Assembly: GCA_938074585.1 (NCBI GenBank)
Contig: CALJEW010000046.1
Location: 1 to 8,082 of the forward strand
Reading direction: 5' to 3'
DNA: 8,082 bases
Source: an uncultured Rhodospirillales bacterium
GTDB lineage: Bacteria > Pseudomonadota > Alphaproteobacteria > Rhodospirillales > Casp-alpha2
The notes beneath the pieces were generated by a model, which saw only the letters and a list, made by a program, of their open reading frames with translations, was not told the DNA's origin and did not search any database. Made by a program: the position numbers and the translations under genes. Positions 1-5,859 of this stretch are shown in pieces; position 1 is the first letter of the stretch, and each line of letters begins with the position of its first letter.

Positions 1-510
1 CATACTCTATACAGTGCAATTCTTATTCAAGCTCGGTTACCGGTATTTTATACAAATTTTGGCGTCCAGGATACCGTCGATGGGCGATTTGATATGATTG
101 TCTTACATGCACACATTCTGTTTAACTGCTTAAAAGAGGGCGCGGCTGAAGACCAAGATATTTCACAAGCCGTATTTGATTTAATGTTTGCTGATATGGA
201 CCAGAATTTGCGCGAGTTGGGGGTTGGAGATACAGGCGTCTCAATACGTGTCAAAGCCATGGCTGAAGCTTTTTATGGTCGGGCCACAGCCTATGCCGAT
301 GGATTGCGTGAAGACGATGACACTATACTAATAGCAGCATTGAAGCGTAACTTGTACCGAAATTCAAAAGCGAACGATGAACAAATCGAAGGCATAGCAA
401 AATATGTGCGCTATCAAGTTGCCCATTTAAATTCTCAAAACTTAGCAGAACTAAACCGAGGCAACGTCTCATTCATATCTGTTAATCATTTTGAGGAGGG
501 TAATCCATGA
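1..510 (+). CDS. Ubiquinol-cytochrome c chaperone (CBP3-like), 5'-truncated by window edge
   Basis: The reading frame is open from base 1, so the gene begins before the window. The ATG at 94 is internal, because the family's conserved core lies around it: YTNFGVQDTVDGRFD is read at about 46-90, followed by MIVLHAHILFNCLKE. This is the hallmark of the ubiquinol-cytochrome c chaperone family (Pfam Ubiq_cyt_C_chap), related to mitochondrial Cbp3. Family members help assemble the cytochrome bc1 complex; in mitochondria Cbp3 works on newly made cytochrome b. The visible part is 169 codons. Members are usually somewhat under 200 residues, so only a short N-terminus should be missing. Later segments, such as FYGRATAYADGL and the helical C-terminal part, also fit. 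No signal peptide can be judged. The stop overlaps the next start as ATGA, implying co-translation with the DUF177 gene, an arrangement common in alphaproteobacteria. The family call is confident; the exact client here is inferred. Confidence 0.87.
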   Translation, partial: HTLYSAILIQARLPVFYTNFGVQDTVDGRFDMIVLHAHILFNCLKEGAAEDQDISQAVFDLMFADMDQNLRELGVGDTGVSIRVKAMAEAFYGRATAYADGLREDDDTILIAALKRNLYRNSKANDEQIEGIAKYVRYQVAHLNSQNLAELNRGNVSFISVNHFEEGNP

Positions 511-1088
511 CCTCATCTTCAGGAATTAGTATAGCCGTTACCGAATTTAGTCGACCAGTTGAAGCAGATTCGTTTCAACATGGGACATCGGAAAAAACGT
601 TCAAAGCAATAAAAGACGAATGCGAGGCTTTGAAACAACGCTTCGGCATTGAAGCTTTGAAACATCTATCGGCCAAGCTTGAAATCAGTAGAAGTGGTTC
701 GGGTGGACGCATGAAAATAACAGTACATGGACGTCTGGATGCCGTAATAACACAGAATTGCGTGATCACGTTAGATCCGTTTGATACGGCTATTAAGTCT
801 GAGTTCCAAACCACCTTCGATGCACGTGATTTCGAGGAACTTGGTGATATTGATGTAGATTTGCAGGTTGACGACCAGCCAGAACCTATAATTGAGGGGA
901 TTATTGACCTAGGCGAGTTAATTTCGCAAAGCTTGGCTCTAGAAATTGATCTCTACCCCAGAAAACCGGGGGCGGAAAGCGTTTTGAACACTCAAATTAA
1001 GTCAAATAATTCGGACAAGTCAGATGATATTATTGCTGAACATCCTTTTGCTGCTTTACAAAAATTGAAAATTGAACCAAAAGTCTAA
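507..1088 (+). CDS. yceD: DUF177 / YceD family protein (large-subunit rRNA accumulation protein)
   Basis: A 193-residue protein of the DUF177 (YceD) family. Members sit beside rpmF in most bacteria and, where studied, affect 23S rRNA accumulation or processing; the molecular mechanism here is inferred. Visible family landmarks are the central GRLDAVITQNCVITLDPF at residues 75-92, a later GELISQSLALEIDLYPRKPG at about 136-155, and a C-terminal HPFAALQKLK at 179-188. Only one cysteine (C85) is present at the central motif, where many members have a two-cysteine pattern; the single-Cys version is usual in alphaproteobacteria. Residues 160-178 form a polar Asn/Ser/Asp linker. The start is fixed by GAGGAGG at 493-499, 7 bases before the ATG, and by the 4-base overlap with the upstream chaperone gene. 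rpmF lies 90 bases downstream with a hairpin between. Confidence 0.85.
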   Translation: MTSSSGISIAVTEFSRPVEADSFQHGTSEKTFKAIKDECEALKQRFGIEALKHLSAKLEISRSGSGGRMKITVHGRLDAVITQNCVITLDPFDTAIKSEFQTTFDARDFEELGDIDVDLQVDDQPEPIIEGIIDLGELISQSLALEIDLYPRKPGAESVLNTQIKSNNSDKSDDIIAEHPFAALQKLKIEPKV

Positions 1089-1105
1089 AAGATTTGTCTA
1101 TTCAC

Positions 1106-1128
1106 TTGCCCTCATCGGCAATTTTTTT
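1106..1128 (+). terminator. Candidate weak intrinsic terminator after yceD
   Basis: TTGCC (1106-1110) and GGCAA (1117-1121) can pair around a 6-base loop, followed immediately by seven T residues (1122-1128). The stem is only 5 bp with three G-C pairs, so full termination is doubtful. It could reduce read-through from the chaperone-yceD pair into rpmF, giving the ribosomal protein gene its own transcription level. Confidence 0.4.
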
Positions 1129-1138
1129 AAGTACTTTC

Positions 1139-1156
1139 ACCTTCCAATACGAAGGT
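1139..1156 (+). promoter_or_regulatory. Hairpin in the rpmF leader
   Basis: ACCTTC (1139-1144) is complementary to GAAGGT (1151-1156), with a 6-base loop. It ends 9 bases before the rpmF Shine-Dalgarno sequence GAGG (1166-1169). A small leader hairpin next to a ribosomal protein start could influence translation, but the 6-bp stem may be chance. No clear -35/-10 pair was found in this 90-base gap. Confidence 0.25.
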
Positions 1157-1178
1157 TATTAACTCGAGGTCGCGCAAA

Positions 1179-1364
1179 ATGGCAGTTCCAAAATCTAAAA
1201 TATCTAAATCCAAACGTAACATGCGCCGTTCGCATGACGCATTGATTATTTCTGCATATGACGAATGTGCAAACTGTGGTGAATTAAAGCGACCTCACCA
1301 CGTGTGTGGCGCTTGTGGTCATTATAATGACCGTGAAGTCATTGATAACGCCGACGCCGCTTAA
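1179..1364 (+). CDS. rpmF: 50S ribosomal protein L32 (bL32)
   Basis: A 61-residue protein matching bacterial L32, a small component of the large ribosomal subunit. The N-terminus MAVPKSKISKSKRNMRRSH is the conserved basic tail that contacts rRNA. The zinc-ribbon form is retained: C30 and C33 (CANC) with C43 and C46 (CGAC), so this is a zinc-binding paralogue type rather than a cysteine-free one. The segment CGELKRPHHVCGACGHY is typical of alphaproteobacteria. A Shine-Dalgarno GAGG at 1166-1169 lies 9 bases upstream of the ATG. It sits between yceD and plsX as in most proteobacteria. A strong hairpin follows the stop. Confidence 0.97.
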   Translation: MAVPKSKISKSKRNMRRSHDALIISAYDECANCGELKRPHHVCGACGHYNDREVIDNADAA

Positions 1365-1386
1365 AGCAAAGCTTTTCAATCGATTA

Positions 1387-1410
1387 ACAGCCGCCTATAA
1401 AGGCGGCTGT
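1387..1410 (+). terminator. Strong hairpin between rpmF and plsX (terminator or attenuator)
   Basis: ACAGCCGCC (1387-1395) pairs perfectly with GGCGGCTGT (1402-1410) around the 6-base loop TATAAA, giving a GC-rich 9-bp stem. The downstream sequence ATTCATTTGT has only scattered T residues, so it is not a textbook intrinsic terminator. It may be a partial terminator or a 3'-end stabiliser for the abundant rpmF mRNA, allowing less transcription of plsX-fabH. The hairpin is certain on the sequence; its role is inferred. Confidence 0.55.
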
Positions 1411-1447
1411 ATTCATTTGTACGAAAGCCGGAGCGGGGGCCATCCTT

Positions 1448-2500
1448 TTGCCTGAACAGCTGACACTATCCATTGATGCAATGGGTGGCGATAACGCACC
1501 TGACATGGTGATTGAAGGAATTCAAGTCGCACTCACAATGAAGCCTGATTTGCAGTTCCTATTGTTTGGCGATGAAGCCAAACTAGCCCCATGTTTAGAA
1601 CGCTATCCTCAGGCTGCAAAAGCCTGTGTAGTTCACCATACCGCCGACGTCATCACCAATGAAGCGAAAGTCGCGCACGCCTTACGCTCAGGCCGTAACT
1701 CAAGCATGCGTTTAGCGATTGACGCGGTTGGTAAAGACGAAGCCCATGGCATTGTGTCAGCAGGGAATACAGGCGCGTTGATGGCGATGGCGAAGTTTGT
1801 CTTAAAAACGATTCCAGGTATCAACCGGCCCGCAATTTCGGGATACTTCCCGACCCTTAGAGGGCGCAGCATTATGCTGGATTTAGGAGCCAATGTGGAA
1901 TGTGATGCCAAAAATTTGGTTCAATTTGCTGTGATGGGTGAAGTGTTTGCGCGCATTGCGTTAAATGTTAAAAACCCATCCGTCGGCATCTTAAACGTCG
2001 GCGTTGAAGATTTAAAAGGCCACCAGTCTGTTAAAGATGCTGCCAACATCCTTCAAACCACTGATCTTCCAATTAAATTTCATGGTTTCGTTGAAGGCGA
2101 CGACATTGCGAAAGGAACAGTTGACGTCATCGTTACCGATGGCTTTACCGGCAATATCGCGCTCAAAACAGCAGAAGGTACAGCCAAAATGTTTGGCTCG
2201 TTCTTAAAAACCACCCTGACATCTTCGCCGTTAGCAATGCTTGGTGCCTTGTTTGCCAAATCAGCACTCAACAAATTCAAAGAACGTGTAGACCCACGGA
2301 GCTACAACGGGGCGATGATGCTTGGGCTTAATGGGGTTTGCGTTAAAAGTCACGGAGGTACCGATGCAATCGGATTTGCCAATGCCATTAACGTGACCGT
2401 TAGCCTTATTAACAACTCAATAAATGAAGCGATCAAAGAAGATTATGCCCGCGTAAGCTTCGATCAGGCAGAAACAGATCAACAGGTAGACCCTAAATGA
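1448..2500 (+). CDS. plsX: Phosphate acyltransferase PlsX
   Basis: A 350-residue protein of the PlsX family, the usual full length. PlsX converts acyl-ACP and phosphate to acyl-phosphate, the donor used by PlsY to acylate glycerol-3-phosphate at the membrane. Family motifs are in order: DAMGGDNAP (10-18), SAGNTGALMAMA (104-115), LDLGANVECDA (145-154), NVGVEDLKG (183-191), TDGFTGNIALK (230-240), and RVDPRSYNGAMMLGLNGVCVKSHGGTDA in the interval 280-307. The start is TTG at 1448: no in-frame ATG or GTG lies upstream after the rpmF hairpin, and the first in-frame ATG (1481) falls inside the DAMGG motif. A purine-rich GGAGCGGGGG (1430-1439) precedes it. The 3' end overlaps fabH by 4 bases (ATGA), indicating coupled expression. 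Confidence 0.96.
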   Translation: MPEQLTLSIDAMGGDNAPDMVIEGIQVALTMKPDLQFLLFGDEAKLAPCLERYPQAAKACVVHHTADVITNEAKVAHALRSGRNSSMRLAIDAVGKDEAHGIVSAGNTGALMAMAKFVLKTIPGINRPAISGYFPTLRGRSIMLDLGANVECDAKNLVQFAVMGEVFARIALNVKNPSVGILNVGVEDLKGHQSVKDAANILQTTDLPIKFHGFVEGDDIAKGTVDVIVTDGFTGNIALKTAEGTAKMFGSFLKTTLTSSPLAMLGALFAKSALNKFKERVDPRSYNGAMMLGLNGVCVKSHGGTDAIGFANAINVTVSLINNSINEAIKEDYARVSFDQAETDQQVDPK

Positions 2501-3483
2501 CTAGGCGTTCAAAAATACTTGGCTGTGGGTCGTATTTACCCGAACGGGTCGTCACCAATGCAGAATTAACAAAAACCGTGGACACATCAGACGAATGGAT
2601 TGTAGAACGTTCCGGCATTCGTCAGCGCCATATTGCATCAGACGGGCAGTTTACCTCTGATTTAGCCTTAAAAGCGGCTGAACGCGCCCTAGAGCACGCC
2701 AGTATTAAAGCTGAAAACGTCGATATGGTTATTGTTGCCACGACAACACCCGATAACACATTTCCCGCAACCGCAACCAAGGTTCAGCATAATTTAGGCA
2801 TGACCACGGGTGCGGCATTCGATATTCAAGCCGTCTGCTCTGGTTTTGTTTTCGCACTTTCCGTTGCAGACAACATGATCAAAGGCGGCCAAGCTGACAC
2901 TATTGTCGTCATTGGCGCTGAAACGTTCTCGCGAATTCTTGATTGGGAAGACCGGGGCACGTGTGTGCTTTTTGGCGACGGAGCCGGGGCCGTGGTTCTG
3001 CAAGCATCCCCAGACGACGTTCCTAATGAGGACACAATAACGGCACAAGGCATTTTATCGACCCACATTCATTCCAACGGCTCGTCCCGCGATTTGTTAT
3101 ATGTCGACGGTGGACCGTCTTCGACCCAAACCGTCGGTCATGTGCGTATGGTTGGGCGTGAAGTGTTTCGCCACGCAGTCACCAACTTAGCCAACATAGT
3201 TGGTGAAACACTGGACGCGCACGGATTACACTCAGATGATATAGATTGGTTGGTCCCACACCAAGCCAATAAACGGATTTTGGACAGCACAGCCCGTAAA
3301 TTAGGGATATCGGCGGACCGCGTCGTCGTCACCGTTGATCGCCACGCGAACACATCGGCGGCATCAATCCCGCTGGCCCTAGACGAAGCCGTAAAAGACG
3401 GCCGCATCAAACGCGGCGACTTGGTCCTAATGGAAGCCATGGGCGGAGGGCTGACTTGGGGCTCTGGTCTGGTTCGCTGGTAG
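2497..3483 (+). CDS. fabH: 3-oxoacyl-[ACP] synthase III (KAS III)
   Basis: A 328-residue FabH, the condensing enzyme that joins an acyl-CoA primer (usually acetyl-CoA) with malonyl-ACP to start type II fatty acid synthesis in the cytoplasm. The thiolase-fold catalytic triad is visible: C114 in AFDIQAVCSGFVFALS, H255 in VPHQANKR, and N285 in HANTSAAS. The C-terminal glycine-rich loop EAMGGGLTWGSGLVRW is intact. N-terminal GCGSYLPERVVTN and TSDEWIVERSGIRQRH are also typical. The start overlaps the plsX stop, with an AGG at 2484-2486 upstream. In related bacteria ihfA usually follows closely; here more than 1.5 kb intervenes. FabH and PlsX act on connected steps of lipid supply, which explains their co-expression. 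Confidence 0.97.
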   Translation: MTRRSKILGCGSYLPERVVTNAELTKTVDTSDEWIVERSGIRQRHIASDGQFTSDLALKAAERALEHASIKAENVDMVIVATTTPDNTFPATATKVQHNLGMTTGAAFDIQAVCSGFVFALSVADNMIKGGQADTIVVIGAETFSRILDWEDRGTCVLFGDGAGAVVLQASPDDVPNEDTITAQGILSTHIHSNGSSRDLLYVDGGPSSTQTVGHVRMVGREVFRHAVTNLANIVGETLDAHGLHSDDIDWLVPHQANKRILDSTARKLGISADRVVVTVDRHANTSAASIPLALDEAVKDGRIKRGDLVLMEAMGGGLTWGSGLVRW

Positions 3484-3501
3484 ACAATCAGACTTGCCCT
3501 A

Positions 3502-3535
3502 CGTGTCAAAAACCCTCCGACACGACTTGCTTTTT
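3502..3535 (+). terminator. Probable terminator of the plsX-fabH unit
   Basis: CGTGTC (3502-3507) pairs with GACACG (3519-3524) around an 11-base loop. Five T residues lie at 3531-3535, six bases after the stem. The offset T-run and long loop make it imperfect, but its position 18 bases after the fabH stop suits an operon end. Confidence 0.5.
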
Positions 3536-3823
3536 GTGTATAAATTATTAATTGGTGGTATCGCTCAACGATACTGTTCACTGTGCCATCATTCTTAATT
3601 TCTTGAAACGCTGCCTATAATTAGGTTTTCCGCTGGGCTAATGATGACTTTCTAGAAATCGTAATTTAGAAATAGCCTCCCTAAACATAAAACGTTAATT
3701 TTTAAGATCAATATTTTACTAGAGAAGTAAGTATGCCCCTTGGCGAACAGGCGTAACAACAGTATTAATTCGACCCACCTAAAACATTTTGATTGCATTT
3801 GAGTATCTATTGACGGTGATTTT

Positions 3824-4111
3824 TTAAAGTTTATCGTCTTTATTAAACTTATCATAATAAATTGCCTCCCTTAATACACTAATACTAAACCCAAATAAGT
3901 ATCTATGCTCGATTACGTTGGGGGTCTTTTTATGCAGAAAGCATCTTTTTTTCCTTGGTAACTCTTCATCGATATAAAACATATAGGCTTCACGTTCAGA
4001 ATTCCGATTGGGTCCTAACATACTATCTGCAAGCCCATTCACCATTAATGCAAGAGCTCGGCGGAGTGGGACCACATTAAAATTGAAAGACACATTTAAT
4101 GGTCTAGCCAT
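3824..4111 (-). CDS. Hypothetical protein, 95 residues, doubtful
   Basis: An ORF on the - strand from an ATG at 4111 to a TAA at 3824-3826, beginning MARPLNVSFNFNVVPLRR. I do not recognise it. The first half (to about residue 52) looks protein-like: mixed hydrophobic and charged residues (LRRALALMVNGLADSML) and codons using G/C at third positions. The second half is Lys/Tyr/Phe-rich and follows the AT-rich background, so it may be a gene whose 3' end has been lost or frameshifted. There is no good ribosome binding site at normal distance; the nearest purine-rich AGGTAG lies well upstream. The palindrome at 4110-4125 overlaps its start codon. It could equally be chance coding in non-coding DNA. 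Confidence 0.28.
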   Translation of the reverse strand: MARPLNVSFNFNVVPLRRALALMVNGLADSMLGPNRNSEREAYMFYIDEELPRKKRCFLHKKTPNVIEHRYLFGFSISVLREAIYYDKFNKDDKL

Positions 4112-4125
4112 ATTGTATACAATAT
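4110..4125. promoter_or_regulatory. Perfect 16-bp palindrome resembling a GntR-family operator
   Basis: ATATTGTATACAATAT is identical to its own reverse complement. The core TTGTATACAA matches the general form of GntR-family sites (half-sites GT...AC), and the Bacillus subtilis gluconate repressor operator has the same TTGTATACAA core. It overlaps the first bases of the - strand ORF starting at 4111 and lies 64 bases upstream of a small + strand start with a strong Shine-Dalgarno (4190). No GntR-type gene is visible in this window. AT-rich palindromes can arise by chance, so the regulator assignment is inference. Confidence 0.4.
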
Positions 4126-4476
4126 CTACCTATAAACCCGAGACTTTTAAGTTATTTCCCGGTTTTCGGACAATTCCGTAAGGGGGGGCATGCTTGACTT
4201 CAACAATAAGGTTATCAGCATGGGCTTAAAGATTTAGAATCAATAATAAGTGAGCTAGGCTCAAAAAACCCTTAAGAGATTAAATAATTATCAAAATCGC
4301 ATATTAAAACCAATCTAGGTTCAGAGTAATTAGCATAATAAACAATGATAGGAACACTATAGAACTCAATCACGCGTTGAACTAAAGTATTTATCTATTT
4401 TTATAACAAATATTTACTTCTAAAATAAAAACAATATTTAAACCTTACTGGATCTTTTAATGATTCTATAATTCCT

Positions 4477-4826
4477 TTACTTATTCAAACTTAAAGCATT
4501 TTTTTTGCGGCGGTTGGTTTTTTGTTTGTTTTTACCACCGAATTTATCATCCGAGGAATGCTCAGCGCCTCGTTTATCGTTCGCATTCATTTCTTAAACG
4601 ATGCCGAATTCAATCAGTTTCTCCAGCATGTTTTTTTGTGCTGGAATAGGTTTCCAGAAAAACCTGTTGACACATCTCAATTTGAAGTTTTGAAATCATT
4701 CTCGAATCTGCGTGCCGCTTCGGCCAGCTCGTTTTTCACCTAGTGGGACAACGCATTCGCTTTGTTTTCACGCTCAAACATGGTGACCACCTCGCGGCCT
4801 TTTTTTTCAACGGGAACAAATTCCAT
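4477..4826 (-). pseudogene. Remnant of an unidentified - strand gene with stops and a frameshift
   Basis: On the - strand an ATG at 4826 is preceded by a good Shine-Dalgarno (TGAGGTG, complement of about 4835-4841). The frame reads MEFVPVEKKGREVV, TMFERENKANALSH for 28 codons, meets a TAG (4740-4742), then continues in the same frame as VKNELAEAARRFENDFKTS to a TGA at 4677-4679. From there the neighbouring frame is protein-like: LRCVNRFFWKPIPAQKN, MLEKLIEFGIV, a TAA at 4594-4596, then a highly charged tail (about NANDKRGAEHSSDDKFGGKN) ending at TAA 4477-4479. The sequence is richer in GC and in charged, helix-forming residues than its surroundings. I do not recognise the family. The + strand ORF at 4522-4743 is its complement. 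The reading as one broken gene of about 110 codons is an inference. Confidence 0.4.
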
Positions 4827-4850
4827 AATGATTTTCACCTCAATGATCAG

Positions 4851-4880
4851 AACGTTGATTGGGATATTTGAGACAACGTT
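4851..4880. repeat. Short inverted repeat upstream of ihfA
   Basis: AACGTTG (4851-4857) is the reverse complement of CAACGTT (4874-4880), with centres 23 bases apart. It lies about 170 bases upstream of ihfA and just upstream of the decayed - strand gene. The spacing of about two helical turns is compatible with a dimeric protein site, but nothing else supports this. Confidence 0.25.
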
Positions 4881-4986
4881 ACAAACTCTAGCACCCTAAT
4901 CCCACATTTTATCCGCTTCACAGTGCAAATTAATCCAAATCATACGTTAAAGAAACATTACTTTAGACTCACATCCCATTGATATA

Positions 4987-5015
4987 TTGACCTAAATCCT
5001 CGTAAGCGATAGTAT
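4987..5015 (+). promoter_or_regulatory. Candidate sigma70-type promoter for ihfA
   Basis: TTGACC (4987-4992) matches five of six bases of the -35 consensus. TAGTAT (5010-5015), 17 bases later, matches four of six of the -10 consensus. A start of transcription near 5022 would leave a leader of about 25 bases with the Shine-Dalgarno AGGGGA (5034-5039), 8 bases before the ATG. This gives ihfA its own promoter, as expected given its separation from fabH. Confidence 0.5.
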
Positions 5016-5047
5016 ATTAACCTTAAGATCTTTAGGGGATAATCGAA

Positions 5048-5362
5048 ATGGCCGGGAAAACTGTTACGCGCGCGCAACTGGGAGAATCGGTATATCAGGA
5101 AGTAGGTCTGTCACGGATCGAGTCCGCAGATCTTTTGGAAACCGTTCTAAACTACATGGGCGATGCCCTTACTACTGGTGAGACCGTTAAAATCTCGTCA
5201 TTTGGTAGTTTATCTGTTCGACAAAAAGGCGAACGCGTTGGTCGCAATCCTAAGACAGGCAAAGAAGTACCAATTCTACCTCGTAAAGTATTGGTTTTCC
5301 GGCCCTCACAAGTTCTTAAAAACCGAATAAACGAATACCGTCGCCCCGGCGATAGCTCCTAA
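5048..5362 (+). CDS. ihfA: Integration host factor subunit alpha
   Basis: A 104-residue member of the HU/IHF DNA-binding family, assigned to IhfA. IHF is a heterodimer with IhfB that binds specific sites and bends DNA sharply, acting in chromosome architecture, transcription and recombination. The N-terminal MAGKTVTRAQLGESVY and helical dimerisation part occupy residues 1-42. The beta-sheet core SSFGSLSVRQKGERVGRNPKTG spans about 50-71, with P68 in the position of the DNA-intercalating proline at the arm tip. VLVFRPSQVLKNRIN (81-95) closes the fold and is specific to the alpha subunit type. The length is normal. The Shine-Dalgarno AGGGGA at 5034-5039 supports this start. It is followed after 5 bases by a MerR-family gene, a common alphaproteobacterial pairing. 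Confidence 0.96.
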   Translation: MAGKTVTRAQLGESVYQEVGLSRIESADLLETVLNYMGDALTTGETVKISSFGSLSVRQKGERVGRNPKTGKEVPILPRKVLVFRPSQVLKNRINEYRRPGDSS

Positions 5363-5367
5363 AAGTC

Positions 5368-5748
5368 ATGGCGACAGGCTCCAAATCAGCTTCTGCATTC
5401 CGCACCATTAGTGAGGTTGCCACAGAGTTGAACCTGCCGAAACATGTTTTGCGATTTTGGGAAACAAGGTTTAATCAAATTCACCCGCTTAAACGCGGTG
5501 GGGGTCGGCGCTATTATCGCCGCGAAGACATTGATCTTATACGCCAAATCCGCGGCCTTTTGTATGATAATGGATACACCATTAAAGGCGTTCAAAAATT
5601 ATTGCGCAACGGTTCTGCAAAAAATGCTCCTAAAGCAGAAGCGGAAAAAGTAACTGAAAATGCTGACCCTGTTGGTTCCAAAGCAGAACTGCAAAGCATT
5701 TTGAGCGAATTGCGAGACATCCAAGGGTTATTGCGCAATTGGGCTTAG
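5368..5748 (+). CDS. MerR-family transcriptional regulator
   Basis: A 126-residue protein with an N-terminal MerR winged helix-turn-helix. The HTH spans about residues 12-32 (FRTISEVATELNLPKHVLRFWE). The FWE and GGGRRYYRREDIDLI (44-58) motifs form the wing, and IRGLLYDNGYTIKGVQKLL (61-79) the following helices. The C-terminal part is an Ala/Lys/Glu linker and a short helix, LQSILSELRDIQGLLRNW, probably for dimerisation. There is no recognisable effector-binding domain or metal-site cysteines, so a ligand cannot be predicted. Only 5 bases separate it from the ihfA stop, and no good ribosome binding site is visible, so translation is probably coupled to ihfA. This MerR protein next to ihfA is widely conserved in alphaproteobacteria; its targets are unknown to me. 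Confidence 0.9.
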   Translation: MATGSKSASAFRTISEVATELNLPKHVLRFWETRFNQIHPLKRGGGRRYYRREDIDLIRQIRGLLYDNGYTIKGVQKLLRNGSAKNAPKAEAEKVTENADPVGSKAELQSILSELRDIQGLLRNWA

Positions 5749-5816
5749 GGTCCAGGCCGTTATTCTCGTCGCATTATCTTCTAATTTCAATTCTTCACTA
5801 TTTTCGATTCAGGTTA

Positions 5817-5845
5817 TTGCTCCATCAGGAATGCCTGCGTATAGT
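5817..5845 (+). promoter_or_regulatory. Candidate promoter of tRNA-Pro
   Basis: TTGCTC (5817-5822) and TATAGT (5840-5845) are separated by 17 bases and match the -35 and -10 consensus at four and five positions respectively. Transcription would begin near 5852, leaving a short leader before the tRNA at 5860. Confidence 0.5.
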
Positions 5846-5859
5846 GCCGAAATTCGAGA

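Larger units (their letters stand above)
3484..5047. other. AT-rich gap of about 1.56 kb without a confident intact gene
   Basis: Between fabH and ihfA there is no gene I can identify. Composition is strongly AT-rich in places: bases 4381-4440 contain only 7 G or C out of 60. The identifiable contents are the fabH terminator, a 95-codon - strand hypothetical ORF (3824-4111), a perfect palindrome (4110-4125), a decayed - strand gene (4477-4826) and the ihfA promoter. 3536-3650 and roughly 4200-4470 show nothing I can support. Because fabH and ihfA are often adjacent in alphaproteobacteria, this segment is probably an old insertion, or the remains of genes that have decayed. Confidence 0.6.

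Noticed and set aside
94..96. ATG at 94 as the start of the chaperone gene
   Set aside because: The frame is open to base 1 and carries conserved family residues (FGVQDTVDGRFD) upstream of this ATG.
3138..3581. A 147-codon - strand ORF
   Set aside because: It lies almost wholly inside fabH, which is unmistakable on the + strand, and its translation is low-complexity in the way of an antisense shadow.
4522..4743. A 73-codon + strand ORF in the AT-rich gap
   Set aside because: Its Phe/Leu-rich translation is the complement of the more protein-like - strand remnant, and it has no ribosome binding site.
4740..4826. Relation of the decayed gene to the DUF1476 (ATPase zeta inhibitor) family
   Set aside because: A loose match of spaced residues (F..RE, EL, ARR) is present, but length, order and the FDDRE core do not fit well enough to claim it.
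3484..5047. Mobile element or integrated phage in the gap
   Set aside because: No transposase, integrase, terminal inverted repeats or direct target duplications were seen. The nearby tRNA-Pro is on the other side of ihfA, and I noticed no repeated copy of its 3' end.
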